64,000 nucleotides of DNA from Podospora pseudocomata (taxonomy: Eukaryota > Ascomycota > Sordariomycetes > Sordariales > Podosporaceae). The notes beneath the pieces are model-generated. The model was not told where the DNA came from. It saw nothing but the letters and a program-made list of their open reading frames with translations, and made no database searches. Where the stretch lies: NCBI RefSeq assembly GCF_035222375.1, contig NC_085887.1, positions 1,773,501 through 1,837,500 on the forward strand, read 5' to 3'. Both the position numbers and the translations under genes were made by a program. Below are positions 36,323 through 47,330 of the stretch, in pieces (position 1 is the stretch's first letter; each line of letters opens with the position of its first letter).

Positions 36323-37014
36323 ATACGAAGACGCCGCACTAATGATGCCAAATACACTCCATCCTTGTTTCAGTCGCGTGCGTCGATACGGTGTTCATTT
36401 TGGAGGTGTGGTCGGGGAAGGCCCCAAAGTAATTCCACACCTCAACTTTCTTGCCATCCGCCGAGCGTCGATCAGGTCCACAATGTTGATGAGGGTGTTT
36501 TTCAGATCCCCTTTGCACTTCGCCATGGAATCGTTCGAGGGGACGCCTACCTCGCGGCATAGGTAGGTTTTGGTAGTAGCCCTTAAGCTCCAGATCTTCC
36601 TCTTTGAATTCACCGTCTACTTCGCTGCTGCCGCTGTGGTGCTTATAAGTAGGTACCTACCTGTAGTCAAACTCCTAACGCTGCGCCTACCACTTAGGTA
36701 GCTGTTGCCAGCCGCAGCCATCACCCGACAGAGGCGTCGGAATCAACAGGGGCATTCAAAGACTCCAGTTCTTGACATGACTCAAGCGTTGACTATGACG
36801 ATGCCTTCCCGTCATCCACGAGAGACAGAATGATGGGTAGGTAGGTACCTGACTGGGGCCATTCCCATAGGTCACCAACAACAGCAGATGACACAAGACC
36901 TCACGCCGTCCACCATGTCATCACCAATCCCTAAATACCGGGATGTCTCGACCGCCACAGCGGATTTATCACCGACAGCCACAGCAGACACCCTCAGCTC
37001 TCACATACTCAACC
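36323..37014. other. intergenic with TAGGTACCTA motifs
   Basis: Contains GTAGGTACCTACCTG (36650-36665), CTTAGGTAGCT (36692-36702) and GGTAGGTAGGTACCTG (36837-36852). Such palindromic motifs are common between genes in Sordariomycetes. Frames here are short and mutually overlapping. Confidence 0.4.
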
Positions 37015-37332
37015 ATGCCTCAGCAGAACCAGCAGAAGACCTTGATCAAAACGGAAGTCCCAGACCAAGACACTCCCAAAGATTTCAGTTACTCCCGCTT
37101 TGTAACCAACGAATGGTGGTCAGTCAAGTCTGGCTGTAGGACTCATAATGAAGCACACACCAGGGCTGGAGGGTTTCTCGCGGGAAATAAGGAAGATATG
37201 CACAAGCTCACCGACTTGGTCCACAAGTTCAAGAAGGTGAAGTCGGCAGAGGTGCCAGATAACTTTGTGTGGTGTCCGTGGTTTTGTGATGATCAGAATA
37301 TCAAGTTTGCGGAGGAGGCGAGGGGGGGATGA
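37015..37332 (+). CDS. hypothetical 105-residue protein
   Basis: A compact frame from an ATG in ACC-ATG context to TGA. It starts Q/K-rich (MPQQNQQKTLIKTEVPDQDT), then FVTNEWWSVKSGCRTHNEAH, a lysine helix (HKLTDLVHKFKKVKSAEV) and an aromatic/Cys block (FVWCPWFCDDQNIKFAEE). The tail is in G-rich DNA. The C, H and W placement suggests a small ordered domain. No family recognised. It may continue past an exon boundary near 37320. Confidence 0.45.
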   Translation: MPQQNQQKTLIKTEVPDQDTPKDFSYSRFVTNEWWSVKSGCRTHNEAHTRAGGFLAGNKEDMHKLTDLVHKFKKVKSAEVPDNFVWCPWFCDDQNIKFAEEARGG

Positions 37333-37664
37333 CGGGGGGGGGAGGTGTTGGCCGCGGGTTGATGGTACGCCGGTGCTTAGGAGGGTCACGAGGTGAGTTG
37401 AGTTGGTATGAGGTAGAGGGATGTTTTGCCTAGTAGGATACCTGAGATTGGAGTCTTGTGGTGTGGGATTCGAGGAATTGAATCAGACTCTCTCGGAAAC
37501 CCCTGTCATAGCGGATATGAATCCTGATTTAAAACACTTGGGACATTGGTTATCGTGTCCGTGTGAGGTGTGCATAAGATGTCAGCATATAATTATGTTC
37601 ATCAAGCATTGAGATGCATGGCTTGGGCCTTCCCATTTCGATCCTGTTATCACCTGAGGCAGAC

Positions 37665-38336
37665 ATGGTTCCGAGGGATCAGCAGCAGCTCATCTTGCCC
37701 CAGCAAGTTCAAAATCCAGCTGTTGCAACCCCACAGTCAGACCTGACCGCAGTCAGCGAGCCCTTGCACCGCGAGCATTCTGCTGTTCAGGACACAGTCG
37801 CCCAAAACGAGCGAAAGACTCCCCCAACCGATGGCAACCAGCAGGCCAAACCAGTCCACAGCAACAATATCAACCAACCCGTCATAAGTGGCCCTGGGTG
37901 TTCTGGGGCCGGGGCTCGAGTTGGTCAGAATCTCATGAAGGAAGCTGCATTCCGAGGGGCGGAAGCTGCAGCCATGCTGGTAACCACCGAGGCCTTGCCG
38001 CAAAATACCGCATTCGGGAAACAGCTTACCCCCGTGGCAATGGGCAGGGAGTTAGCACAAGCGCGATGCAGATTCCTGGCGAGGTTGATTGCTGAGAGAA
38101 TCCTTCGAGAACCCGAGTTCAACGAGCCTGATCATGCTTTCCAACGGGGAAGTATCAAAACCCTACATTATCTTCTTTACACCGAAGCATGGCGCACCGG
38201 ACGCGTTTTGGGCCTGCGGTTTGTGGGGGGACCGTTGGGTAACCGAGATGCTGCCACCATCTCACAGATTGAACATTTGATGCACGAGATTCACTGGAGG
38301 GTTGCGAGGACCTTTTCTCGTACACAAGGGGCTTGA
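37665..38336 (+). CDS. hypothetical 223-residue protein
   Basis: One of the few uninterrupted island frames. The ATG at 37665 starts MVPRDQQQLILPQQVQNPAV; an in-frame ATG also exists at 37614. The first 90 residues are Q/N/P-rich and disordered. From about residue 95 an ordered alanine/arginine helical region follows (LMKEAAFRGAEAAAMLVTTE, ELAQARCRFLARLIAERILR) and the end has HLMHEIHWRVARTFSR. Codon third positions look like a real gene. Function not recognised. Confidence 0.55.
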   Translation: MVPRDQQQLILPQQVQNPAVATPQSDLTAVSEPLHREHSAVQDTVAQNERKTPPTDGNQQAKPVHSNNINQPVISGPGCSGAGARVGQNLMKEAAFRGAEAAAMLVTTEALPQNTAFGKQLTPVAMGRELAQARCRFLARLIAERILREPEFNEPDHAFQRGSIKTLHYLLYTEAWRTGRVLGLRFVGGPLGNRDAATISQIEHLMHEIHWRVARTFSRTQGA

Positions 38337-39248
38337 AGTTGATCGGCTGAATTTACCGAGGGGGTGATGAGGTTCGGCGCAGTGAAGGTGCTGCGGCGGA
38401 TTGGGGGTTGATTCCTGACGGAAACCACTGCAGCAGAGATGTAAAATGGTGTCTTTGGGATTAGCCTCGCTGCCTCGCGTTGGGAGGACGTCAACAGTGG
38501 AACCAAATGCTGGTGGCGGATGACTAAGCACAAGGGCTTGTTCATGTTTTGTTGGTAAAGCTTGGCAGGGGAACGGTCAGGGGGGGGCCGAGACTGACGA
38601 AATGAGGTTTTGATTGTTAGCATTGTGGAGTAGTGTTTGAATTGAAGTCAATGGGATGATTGTTTATTGTATCCTCTGTAGGATGTGAATCTGCTTCGTT
38701 TTTGTTGTGTTTCTTTGTGTTTTTCATGATTGATTTAATATTTGGTGTGGCGATGAATGGCAACCTGGAATGCGATGGAGGGTATGGAGTCGGGCATGAC
38801 TGGACTTTCTGCAGCACATGCAGATCTATATGTATGAGCGCGGTGGTCGTGAGATGTGTTAGACCTCAAGCGATGTCTTTGGTGTGTTGCGGACTTCTCA
38901 CTCAATGGGAGCGGGTGGGGGGCAGGTTCTCTGGCGCATGTTGACGTCGGGTCCTCATAGGTCTGCTTAATTTTTGAATATATGTACATAGATGTAATTT
39001 GAATACCTCTCTCTATTTTCTCAGTGCTCTAATCAAGAAGGCGTTGGATCGCATCGACGCATGGAGATCGTGCTGAAAGTCATGTAAGTTGGTGCTCCCG
39101 TGTTGCAACTGGTCGGTCTTTCTTCTCTCTCTTGCACCAGACGACAGAGTCGTATCTCTCATATTTGCATGTCTTATAAGCTGCGATCTCAAAAGTCAAC
39201 ACTTGCATTTGCGATTTACCTACTTCGCTACGACTCCCAGGGTATTAG
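38337..39248. other. intergenic, no supported gene
   Basis: Short frames only. A possible tiny first exon (39061-39083, ATG to a GTAAGT donor) could belong to the exon at 39249, but the phase does not match simply. Confidence 0.3.
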
Positions 39249-39521
39249 AACTACCCTACTCAAGGCGCTGCCGCTGCTGGGAATAACCCGATTACCAACA
39301 ACGCCCCTATTGTCCACGGAGCTCCTAATCTTGCCAACCCATATTCTATCGGCAATGACCCCATTGTCGGCAACGATGTTGTTTCTAGCAATGTCCCTCT
39401 TCACAGCAGCGCCTCATTGGTTACTATGGATAGGGCTCGCCAAGAAAATGATGGGAAGAAAGGCAAGGAGCAAAAGGATGGGATTGACTGGGGCCACTGG
39501 ATTAGCTTTAAGAGGATATAG
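39249..39521 (+). CDS. candidate terminal exon of an Asn/Ala-rich protein
   Basis: After the acceptor GGGTATTAG the frame reads NYPTQGAAAAGNNPITNNAP, continues N/P/V-rich (NPYSIGNDPIVGNDVVSSNV) and ends with a charged segment (RARQENDGKKGKEQKDGIDW) and a TAG at 39519. This frame looks like a natural disordered region, more so than the longer overlapping hydrophobic frame at 39100-39528. 5' exons not established. Confidence 0.35.
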   Translation, partial: NYPTQGAAAAGNNPITNNAPIVHGAPNLANPYSIGNDPIVGNDVVSSNVPLHSSASLVTMDRARQENDGKKGKEQKDGIDWGHWISFKRI

Positions 39522-39556
39522 AGGCTAAAGCAGCTAACTCGTAGCTATATCAATCA

Positions 39557-40030
39557 TCAGGGAAATAACCTTGGACGAAACAGGGTAGGTAACCTGTCCC
39601 AAAGATGCCTTAGGCACAAGAGGTATTCAGCCCTGTGGGCCTGGCAAGACAGCATGTCAATTGTTGTGACAAGGGCTGTAATATCAGGGCTTGGAACTTC
39701 ATGGTTCAATTCAGGCTTATAATCTTCAATGGCCTCGAAGGTCTGTGATACCGAGAAGAAGAAGGAAATACAGTCTTGATGATCCTGAACGCGTATTTTA
39801 TCCTCCCTTGCCTGGCCCGTGCCCTTGTTGGCATCAGGCCGCTGCCAAGTCCTCCGATATCTTACAGAGCCAGTGGGCTTCCTTTGATAACCATCATGCC
39901 TTCTGATTGTCTGCCTCACTTTGACGACTGGTTCACAACGTGTAGTTACCCCTCCTTGCGGTGGTATCGACAGTGTTGTTGGTGGTGGTTGCGAGTGGTT
40001 GGCTTTTGCCGTGTGACAATTGTTCTCCAC
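39557..40030 (-). CDS. frame within the right inverted-repeat arm
   Basis: A 157-codon minus-strand frame spans the inverted-repeat arm. It reads a basic middle (VVKVRQTIRRHDGYQRKPTG) and then SVSQTFEAIEDYKPELNHEV and PSPDITALVTTIDMLSC. The homologous DNA at 34.5-34.85 kb keeps the end block but not the open frame, so this arm is the better-preserved copy. Function unknown; the N-terminal part may be an intron or leader. Confidence 0.35.
   Translation of the reverse strand: MENNCHTAKANHSQPPPTTLSIPPQGGVTTRCEPVVKVRQTIRRHDGYQRKPTGSVRYRRTWQRPDANKGTGQAREDKIRVQDHQDCISFFFSVSQTFEAIEDYKPELNHEVPSPDITALVTTIDMLSCQAHRAEYLLCLRHLWDRLPTLFRPRLFP
39665..40018 (-). repeat. right arm of a 350-bp inverted repeat
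   Basis: Reverse-complement partner of 34503-34852. The outer ends are TGTCACAC in both copies and the inner ends GATATTACAGCCCTTG. Homology stops sharply at both ends, which marks defined element boundaries. The arms are 4.8 kb apart and enclose the Myb/GIY-YIG gene, two small genes and one candidate exon. Confidence 0.8.
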
Positions 40031-40519
40031 GATTGGTTTTAGCCAATGCTTCTACTGTTTTGTCCTCAGCAATTCTTCCTGTCCTCCTTCTCCTCTCTTC
40101 CTGGCAGGCTGCAACAAGTTGAACGAAGGCTGGAGATTCAACCCGCGATTTTGAAGCTTTTGCCTTCTCTTTGCCTCTCTAGAGTATTAGCAACGTTACA
40201 TCCAGGAAGGCCTTGCCCGCATCCGACAAAAGCTTCTTTTCATATGCTAGAATACCTCCTCACTAACCAATTGGCCTAAGTCTGCCCTCCCCATCCCTGC
40301 TGCGTCTGTGGCCACGCAGATAAGGCTCGCAGGTTGCCGCCCAACACTTGCATCGTCTACTGTGTAGACTCGACCCTTTCACTGGGTCATGTCGGCGATG
40401 TCTGCACATAACGAGTGAGGCCCATCGCTCGAGATGCACGATTCCTTCTCCCAAGTCCCCACCCAGACCCGACCTCCTCCCTTCCGCACGCATCAACGCC
40501 ATCCACCTAGCCCAGCGTC

Positions 40520-42690
40520 ATGGGCGACCCTATCACTGTGGATCGGCTTCTGCAAGAGCATCCCACGAATCCGGTCCACAGCCCCAGGTACGTCACGCAG
40601 AGCGACAAGGCCTGGGCGCGGCGCTATCCCGCCATCGGGAACCTCATCGTGCACACCATCGTCGAGGAGGGCAGCATCCCCGAGGAGGTCGACTCGATGT
40701 ATTGCGTGAAGGATGGACAAACAAAGACGGTCCTCGCGATAGGCGAGATGAAAACGAACCTTATCAAGCACCGGCTCCTGGCAGGCGGGCAACATAAACT
40801 CCATCCCAGGCCAGCAAAGGCTGTCTAAAGAACTCCGCCGGTGGGTGTCCCCGCTGGCCTTGGAGATGAGTGACGCATGTGACTGACGGTTGGACAAAAT
40901 ACCTCAGGAACGCCGCCAAATATCGGTGCCCGCAGGTCTACTGCTTCGACGGCGAGACGCTCCTCCTTCTTCAGTTCCAGGCCTTTCAATAAGGCAGATA
41001 TCGAGGATGCAAACTGTCGGGTGGACTGCTGGGTGATCCCGCGCGTGAACAGCCACACTACGCTCCGCGTGGTAGATGTCTACACCGGAGCGATGAAGTG
41101 CGTGCATGAAGAGGACCCGGATTTCGCCGCGTGGGAGACCGACAGTGGCCTCTGGGAGTATCAGGGATGGGTCTTATCTCCCTTCTGCTGCATCAAGGGA
41201 GACCAAAAGCGACCATGTTGGAGACGGATAATCAGGAAAGCAAAAAGACAAGCTATTTTTCCTGCAGCGTACTGCTCTCTAACCCGGCTCCCGGACTCGT
41301 AAATGTCTAACGCGTGAAAAGTAGGAAGAACTATACGTCATTGGAAGGTGAATGTGACACTACTTTATGTGCTGGATGGGGCGTTGGTGATAGCCGGCGG
41401 AGGATAGATGATGCGAGGGAGGCAAGAGAGACCTCCCTTGGCCTGTGGGCTGGAAATATGATTGGTGTTGGGAGCGCATTGCCTGGCGACGGCAAGGTAC
41501 AGTTGACTAGCCCCCAAAAGAAACAAATCCCCCTGGTAACGTTGCCTTTGTGCCATTTCATCCCAGGCAACCTTCCACGTCCTTCAAGCTGTTGTTCTCA
41601 AGACGCTCCTGACCGAAGCTTGATTCTCAGTTTCCGTGCCTCACGACCCATTATCCCCTCCGATATGCATTACAAAACCAAAAACCATCATCTTCGTCAA
41701 CAACGACCCTCCAGTAGTGCCACGGCCAGGGTCGATCCTCGGCGGCCGCGCCGTCCCCCCCTCCCCCCCCAACCTCAACCTCGCCGGCCTCCCGGGCCAC
41801 TAAAACCAGGACCGAATTTTCGCGTTAAAATATGGCCTCCAAAGACGATTGTACGCACTCCTCCTTTTATCCCCTCTTCCTTTAAGTAACAACGAGTAAG
41901 AGGTTCCGCTTTCGGACGCGCATCCTCACCGCGACCGCTACTCGGGTCAACCACGTGCACTCCAACGTCTTCCGTCTTCGCCTTCAGGCCAGCTTCCTGC
42001 AGTCCATTCTACTAACGGCACTTGGCTATCTACCATGCACAATACAGGCCTGGTTCGAGTCGCTGTTTCCCGAGTGGACTCTTCCTTCGCAGCTTATCCT
42101 CAAAAAACAGAAGAAGAACTGGGAGGAAGAGTTTGAAGCCGAGAAAGCGGCTTACGCGAAACTGCGTCCGTTACAGCGAATTGTTGTTCCAAGGCTCTTT
42201 GGCGAACTCCAGTACGACAACACGCCAGCGCTTCTCATGTCGGACATTGGTGGTGCATGCCTGGCTGCGCCTGAAGGGGGCATGCTGGAGCTGGACGAGT
42301 TCCGCCGCTTGGTCAGCCAGGCGCTTACCGCGCTTTCTCGCTTCAGGTTGTTGCAGGATGATGCCAAGCTGGATAACTTCCATCTGACTGACGGCAAGGT
42401 TATGGTTGTCGACCTTGAGATGATGACCAATGAAGTCCAGGAACCTCTGACGGACGAGCAGCTCAAGTTTGGCGTTGAGTGTGAGGTGGATGACCTTGCC
42501 AAAGGTTCTGAAGACACCCAGTATTGCTTTTGGGAGGATGGGATTCTCTCTGTTGGTGGCGAGTGAATTGTATGTCGTGCTTGTGGCGCTCATCGTGTAT
42601 ACGCTGCGTGTTATTGTCAACTACCGCAGCTGCTCGATGGCCGGCTGCGGCTGCGGCATTACAAGTACGGGTTTAAGTGTGAGGAGTGAC
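40520..42690 (+). pseudogene. fossil nuclease-kinase gene, SPOK spore-killer-like architecture
   Basis: Parts in order: a PD-(D/E)XK-type nuclease-like region (about 40520-41110) with a D...E-x-K core around VLAIGEMK; a linking region without clear domains; and a protein-kinase-like region (about 41890-42566) with a candidate ATP-site lysine (LILKKQ), a glutamate helix, the catalytic loop DDAKLDNF and DLE in place of DFG. A short conserved-looking tail lies near 42650. Nuclease followed by kinase is the layout of SPOK proteins, the poison-antidote meiotic drivers of Podospora, but related fungal accessory proteins share it. The locus looks broken, with a few breaks beyond anything introns explain, and no N-terminal coiled coil was recognised. 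Likely a moderately old remnant. Confidence 0.6.
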
Positions 42691-43881
42691 GGATAATCTG
42701 AACCGATGGGATGGAAAGGAGAGGGAGATATTGCAGTCATGCCGACTTATGAAAGCCTTTGATTTGGCCTCGGATGGGTCGAGAGGATGGGGTCCAAGGG
42801 CTTCTCTTTAGCTAAGTGCATTCGAATTTATGACTTTGACAGTTTCCTCGCGGTCGTATTTTTAATGTTAATCAGTTGTCATTGATTTTAACTATATATC
42901 ACTTGTGGCTCTCATTGTGGGGACTGACACCTTTGCAGGCTGGAGGATGCTCTTTTTGCCTTGACCAGGGGATGTCCCTGAGGTCAACGAGACGTCCGAG
43001 CCTTCTCAGGAAAGGCATCGACAAGGTTACTATGCCTCTACTTGCTCCGGAGAACCAAGAGTGTGCCGCAGAGGTCAACCAGCCGTCCGAGCCTTTCCAG
43101 CAAAGCGAAGGGAGCGCCTTCGACGCCAGCCAGGCACCCAGGCCCAATAGTCCAATTGGTGGCGATGCTGACCGACTCCCCTTCGGTCTAACAGAGGAGG
43201 ATCTAGCGTTTTTCGACAGAACGCATGTTCCGCGGGAGGATTGGGGACGGTGATATTGACGGTTAGAGGCGTTTGTTGGTATATCAGTGTACATTGGGGA
43301 GCATGTCAATTCTGGGCGAGCTATGGAAGTCGGGGTGAGGATAAGGTCAGAACCGTGCCTTGATATTGGGATTCGGAGGCCCATTTTCAACGGTTATGCA
43401 CACGGCAGACGTGTTTGGTGGCGCTTTTTATTGGGGTTGATTAAGGGGGAAAGTTCATCGTGCCCCCTAGCGTTAGCCACGCCGGACATGTAGACAGTGT
43501 ATGTTTCATGTGGGATTAATGGCAGTATTTACTAGGGCTTCCTTGATCCTGTTGATTATGGACGAAGCATCGCGCCTTCTATCGTATATAATATCTCTCC
43601 TGATACACACTCTGCCGGTGACGGTTATCCTCTATTTATTCCAAACTTATAAGTTGGCAATTTCTTCGAGATGGAACAACCCTTTTTTTTTCTTTTTTTT
43701 TTTGGTCCGGTCCTTGGAAGGCGCCAGCCTCAACAAGGGACACCACCCTGATGGAATTGATGTATTCTGATGGCTTCATGCAAGAATACTAGATGTAGGA
43801 GAGCAGTTTCGGCCCGTACCCCGGTGTTTCAGTCCTTCTAGGGATCGTTGGGATATACATTTCATAGATTTTGACGCTCAT
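42691..43881 (+). other. region with repeat copy 1 of the LTEEDL motif
   Basis: The frame 42876-43253 ends RLPFGLTEEDLAFFDRTHVP; the preceding part (ENQECAAEVNQPSEPFQQSE) is acidic. The end block recurs twice near 44.29 and 44.41 kb. A T-tract lies at 43680-43705. No complete gene could be drawn. Confidence 0.4.
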
Positions 43882-44540
43882 TTGAGACCCCTTTTTCTTT
43901 GTATCTACATGGTCAACAGGCCTCACCCATCATTTGCCCTCATATCTCTGACCCTCAATTTCTCACATGGGCTATCAGAAGAAGAGGCACTTGGGGTGAA
44001 GAAAGAGGCGGAACGAAAGCGAAAGAAGTACACGGATGCACAACTGCATATTATAGAGAATCCGGCTGAGGCCGCCCAGGCCGCTCAGGCTGGCGAAGGT
44101 CACGCATCGGACAGGGCCGATGAATCCACAATGGAGGTGAGCTGGAGACGTGCCCCTGAGGCCAACCTGGCGCCCCGGACGGGACAAGAAGACATTCTCA
44201 GTTGGGGGGTGTGACAGAGGATGAGCTTCCAGAGCCAATGAGATCCCCTTCAGCTCATGACAATCACGGTCAGGACAGCCAAGATCTGACCGAGTAAGAT
44301 CTCGTGTTTTTGACAGGGCCCATGTTTGTTTGAGACAAGTGGTAGAAGAGGGCCAATGAGACATAAAGGGAGCTGATTCATCTGATGACCTGCACCGAAA
44401 CCAGGACCTGACAGAGGGGGATTTGAGCTGGGTTCGACAGACCGTGTATCCCGCGGGAACAGTGGGGGAAGTTGGAATAGGCAAATGGGAGCGCTTCCTC
44501 CTTCAATTATGATTCAAGCCACCCCGCTTGCTGGGAAAGC
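43882..44540 (+). pseudogene. island family copy with repeated LTE(E/G)DL blocks
   Basis: From about 43960 the frame reads HGLSEEEALGVKKEAERKRK then KYTDAQLHIIENPAEAA, which fits the family signature (GMS-x-DE ... R-R-x-Y-T-D ... LHI). It ends at 44212. Downstream, two diverged copies of a 60-bp block seen at 43187 occur at 44285 and 44405, one with an in-frame stop. Together these suggest decayed, partly duplicated coding DNA. Confidence 0.45.
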
Positions 44541-45153
44541 TTTGCTGCTGCTATCCCATGCAGCGCGAGTGTTTTGCAGGGCATGTTCCCTGTTGTCCCT
44601 TCAGGTGTCGAGCATCCCCATGTAGCCTCGTCGTCTTACAGCTCAGCGAGAATACACCTTTCACCTCGGAGAGCCGCCCCCCTGGGATCGAGCCCACTGT
44701 TCAGCTCAAGTTCACCCGCGGCGGTGGCTGTTATGGGCCAAGGGCCTTGGGTGGTATAAGGTTAGGGCATGACGCCATCTAAGGGGTTTTGCTTTCCGGG
44801 TGGCTTTTCCACGGGCCGGTGCTCCGTCAAGGTTTTCATTCCTTTCCGCATGTATTTAAGGGAGTCGGCTCCCATTCAGCGGACCTTCTTTCTTTTCCTC
44901 TCTTTGTCAGTCGATTGAACCATTTCTTACAATTGAGTTCCCATCGACTGGGCAAGCCCCGTATCAGGCGCCTCTCTACCCCTAGAGGTGCTCATACACC
45001 TGCCTTGATTCAATCAATCCCGGTGCCGTCCTTGCATCAACCTAACAAACCCTTACAATGCCCGCCCTCTGCGAGGTGTCCCACTGACTCTCGCCGCAGT
45101 CCTAGAACGGCTCCACGCCTCCCCTCCTGGAAGAAAGAAAGAACTCGAACTAA
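44541..45153. other. leader region upstream of the charged-protein gene
   Basis: From about 44870 the strand becomes C/T-rich, as in other leaders of this window. The hydrophobic frame 44789-45150, which is joined in frame to the gene below, is probably this leader read through. Nothing else was seen. Confidence 0.35.
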
Positions 45154-45631
45154 GATGGCAGCGGAACAAGCTCGCAACTCCCGGCCGAAGGCCACAAAGA
45201 TTGACTCTAGCCGAATGTCACTAGAGGAACTGAAGGAAGCAAAGGAAGTGAAGGAAGTGCTGGCCGCGAAGGAGAAAGAGATGATCGCGCAGGAGGAGGA
45301 GATGGATGCAAGAAGAAGGGAGCAAACTGTTTCCGTCAGTGACTTCCTGAAGGAATTCACTCGATGGAAGGCCGAGAAAGCGGAAGAAGAGGCGGCTGGA
45401 GGCAGTGAGGAAGGAGGCCATGAGCAGCGAGCCGGTCAGGACTTGATTGACGAACCTGAGATGCCTCGAGAGGGTCATGCGGCGTTGGAGAGGAATCTGC
45501 GGGGTGAAGAGGGTGTTGGGCATGCTGTGCGCCGGATTGATCCAGACGAGGAAGCAGAGGCTGTTGTGCGGAGATTAGATCTCACCAGGTGTAAGTCGTT
45601 TTACCTGAGAAGGATTACACTCAGCTCCTGA
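45154..45631 (+). CDS. highly charged coiled-coil protein, unknown
   Basis: From the ATG at 45154 the frame reads MAAEQARNSRPKATKIDSSR, then MSLEELKEAKEVKEVLAAKE and a long E/K/R helix (EMIAQEEEMDARRREQTVSV, EFTRWKAEKAEEEAAGG), strongly coiled-coil. SSRMSLEELKEAKE resembles the family segment DFTGMSPDEIKAAKK. A GTGTAAGT donor at about 45590 and a GATAG acceptor at about 45662 suggest another exon (up to 45919) rather than a stop at 45631. Function unknown. Confidence 0.45.
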
Positions 45632-47330
45632 TTTCGAGCAAGGAAGTTGAACCAATCCGATAGGGTACTCATCCCGAGTTTATGTCTGAGGAGGTCTTTC
45701 AAAGGAGGATGGCTGCCCCGAACGAGGCTATGGAGTAGGGGAAGAGGGTTTGCCAAGAACTGTGGGGACTGTGGATGTTTGTATCGTGTGGTCAAGGATG
45801 GAAGAGAAGACATTGGGACGGGGCGTTTTGTTTTTGCTGAGTGTTGTTCACACGTACCAAGCAAGGGTTTGTGGGGTCACAGAGGCGGAGATTTTGAGAC
45901 GAGACTTTTTGTGTCCTAGACTGGCACCGGAAGTGTGGGATGCTATTTCCATTCAGGGATAGTTGAGGGGTCTTTTCCTTTGAGAAATTCTAGGGGGCCA
46001 ATACCTTTTTTCTAGGGGGATATTACCACCCATGGGGTTAGGGTTGTATATAGTCCCTGAGCCTTAGACATCATCAACTACATCAACGCTTACACCTTTG
46101 CAATTAAAGCCTTGTAATTGAAGCCTTTGCGGAGGGCTTTGCAATTGAGGCCTTTGCGGAAGGCCTGGCAACTGAAGCCCTGGGTATGGTGGTGTGAGGC
46201 TGAAGGCTTGCATTGGCGCGTGGGCATCGGGCATTAACACTACGGCAGTATATTAGCCACAGCACTTCCAAGCATAAATATACACTGTAATTTATAAGGT
46301 AGAATATGCACCGCGATGTTGATGATAATGGAAATGAATGGGTGGGATGGGAAAGGTATGTTGAGGTATGGGGGTAATGCCCCCCCCTAGAATTTCTCTT
46401 TCTCTTATACATGTGTCACCTGATTTTGTTGCCGCGATACGCCGACACCGGTTTTGAAACCACACGTAGGCGAGTAGCAATCACGGCGTGTCTGAAAATT
46501 CCCCCACCGATATGAAATGTTATCTTTCTAATTGGAAAGAGAGAGGGTCGTATGGGGCAACGATGTTGATCGGTGTGGGGAGAAGAGGCGTTTTGTTTTG
46601 CTGATTAAGCAGAGGTTGTGATATATATATATATATATATAGTATACAGCATTCTGTATGTGTTGATGGGAATTGACTATAACTTTGCCGTGTCAACAGC
46701 ACGTTGCTTTTGCCTGTAAGTACCACCTTCTTAACATCGATAGATTGGGACAGCAGTGGTATTATTTTATGTCGTGGACCTCAGGATAGCTTGAGCAGCG
46801 CAGAGGTTTAGGGAGTGGCCATGGGAATGAGAGTGTTATGCAGTTGGGAGAGGTTCAGAAAGGATTTTGCGTTCGGCGAGGATTGGCAAGTGCCCAGCTG
46901 CATGGTTGGTCACAGAAACATCACCGCCAGATTGATCATGGAAGGGGGTCTTATAGATATTATGCTGATGTGGTAACTTGTATGGACGCGTATGGACGCG
47001 AATGCTCCGCTACAACCTACTGTTCAACTGTGGATAGGGAGCTCTGCTCCCGGAGACGCGCTGCCAACTTTTTGGGTCTGACTTTCGAGGCCGCTGGTGA
47101 TTGCTCTGGCACCCACATACTTTTCTGCTGCTTTATTTTGTCCAGTCGAATTTTACTCTCTCTCTCTCCCCTCAGGCCGACCACACTGATATGGGAGATC
47201 TTCACCCATCAATCCGTGTTGGCCATCCTCCACAGAGCACAAGCAGAAGCCTACTATTCACCCTTCCTTCATCACAATATTTCATCTTTTGATATCGACT
47301 GCTCGACTTTCCAAGGAAAAATAGCTCAAG
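45632..47330. other. spacer with minisatellite, AT microsatellite and leader
   Basis: Contains a possible 3' exon (45663-45919), the 27-bp minisatellite at 46.1 kb, an (AT)n run at 46620-46640, and the C/T-rich leader of the gene at 47331 (from about 47100). The 171-codon frame 46838-47353 runs through that leader and is not supported. Confidence 0.35.
46098..46185. repeat. 27-bp minisatellite, about 3 units
   Basis: The units alternate TTGCAATTGAAGCC-like and TTTGCGGAAGGCC-like halves (TTGTAATTGAAGCC, TTTGCGGAGGGC, TTTGCAATTGAGGCC, TTTGCGGAAGGCC, TGGCAACTGAAGCCC). On the minus strand it would read as repeated KASIAKPSA, though no gene is established there. Confidence 0.7.

Noticed and set aside
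42040-42070. GGTTCGAGTCG resembling a tRNA B box
   Set aside because: No matching A box or cloverleaf; it lies in the kinase-like coding region.
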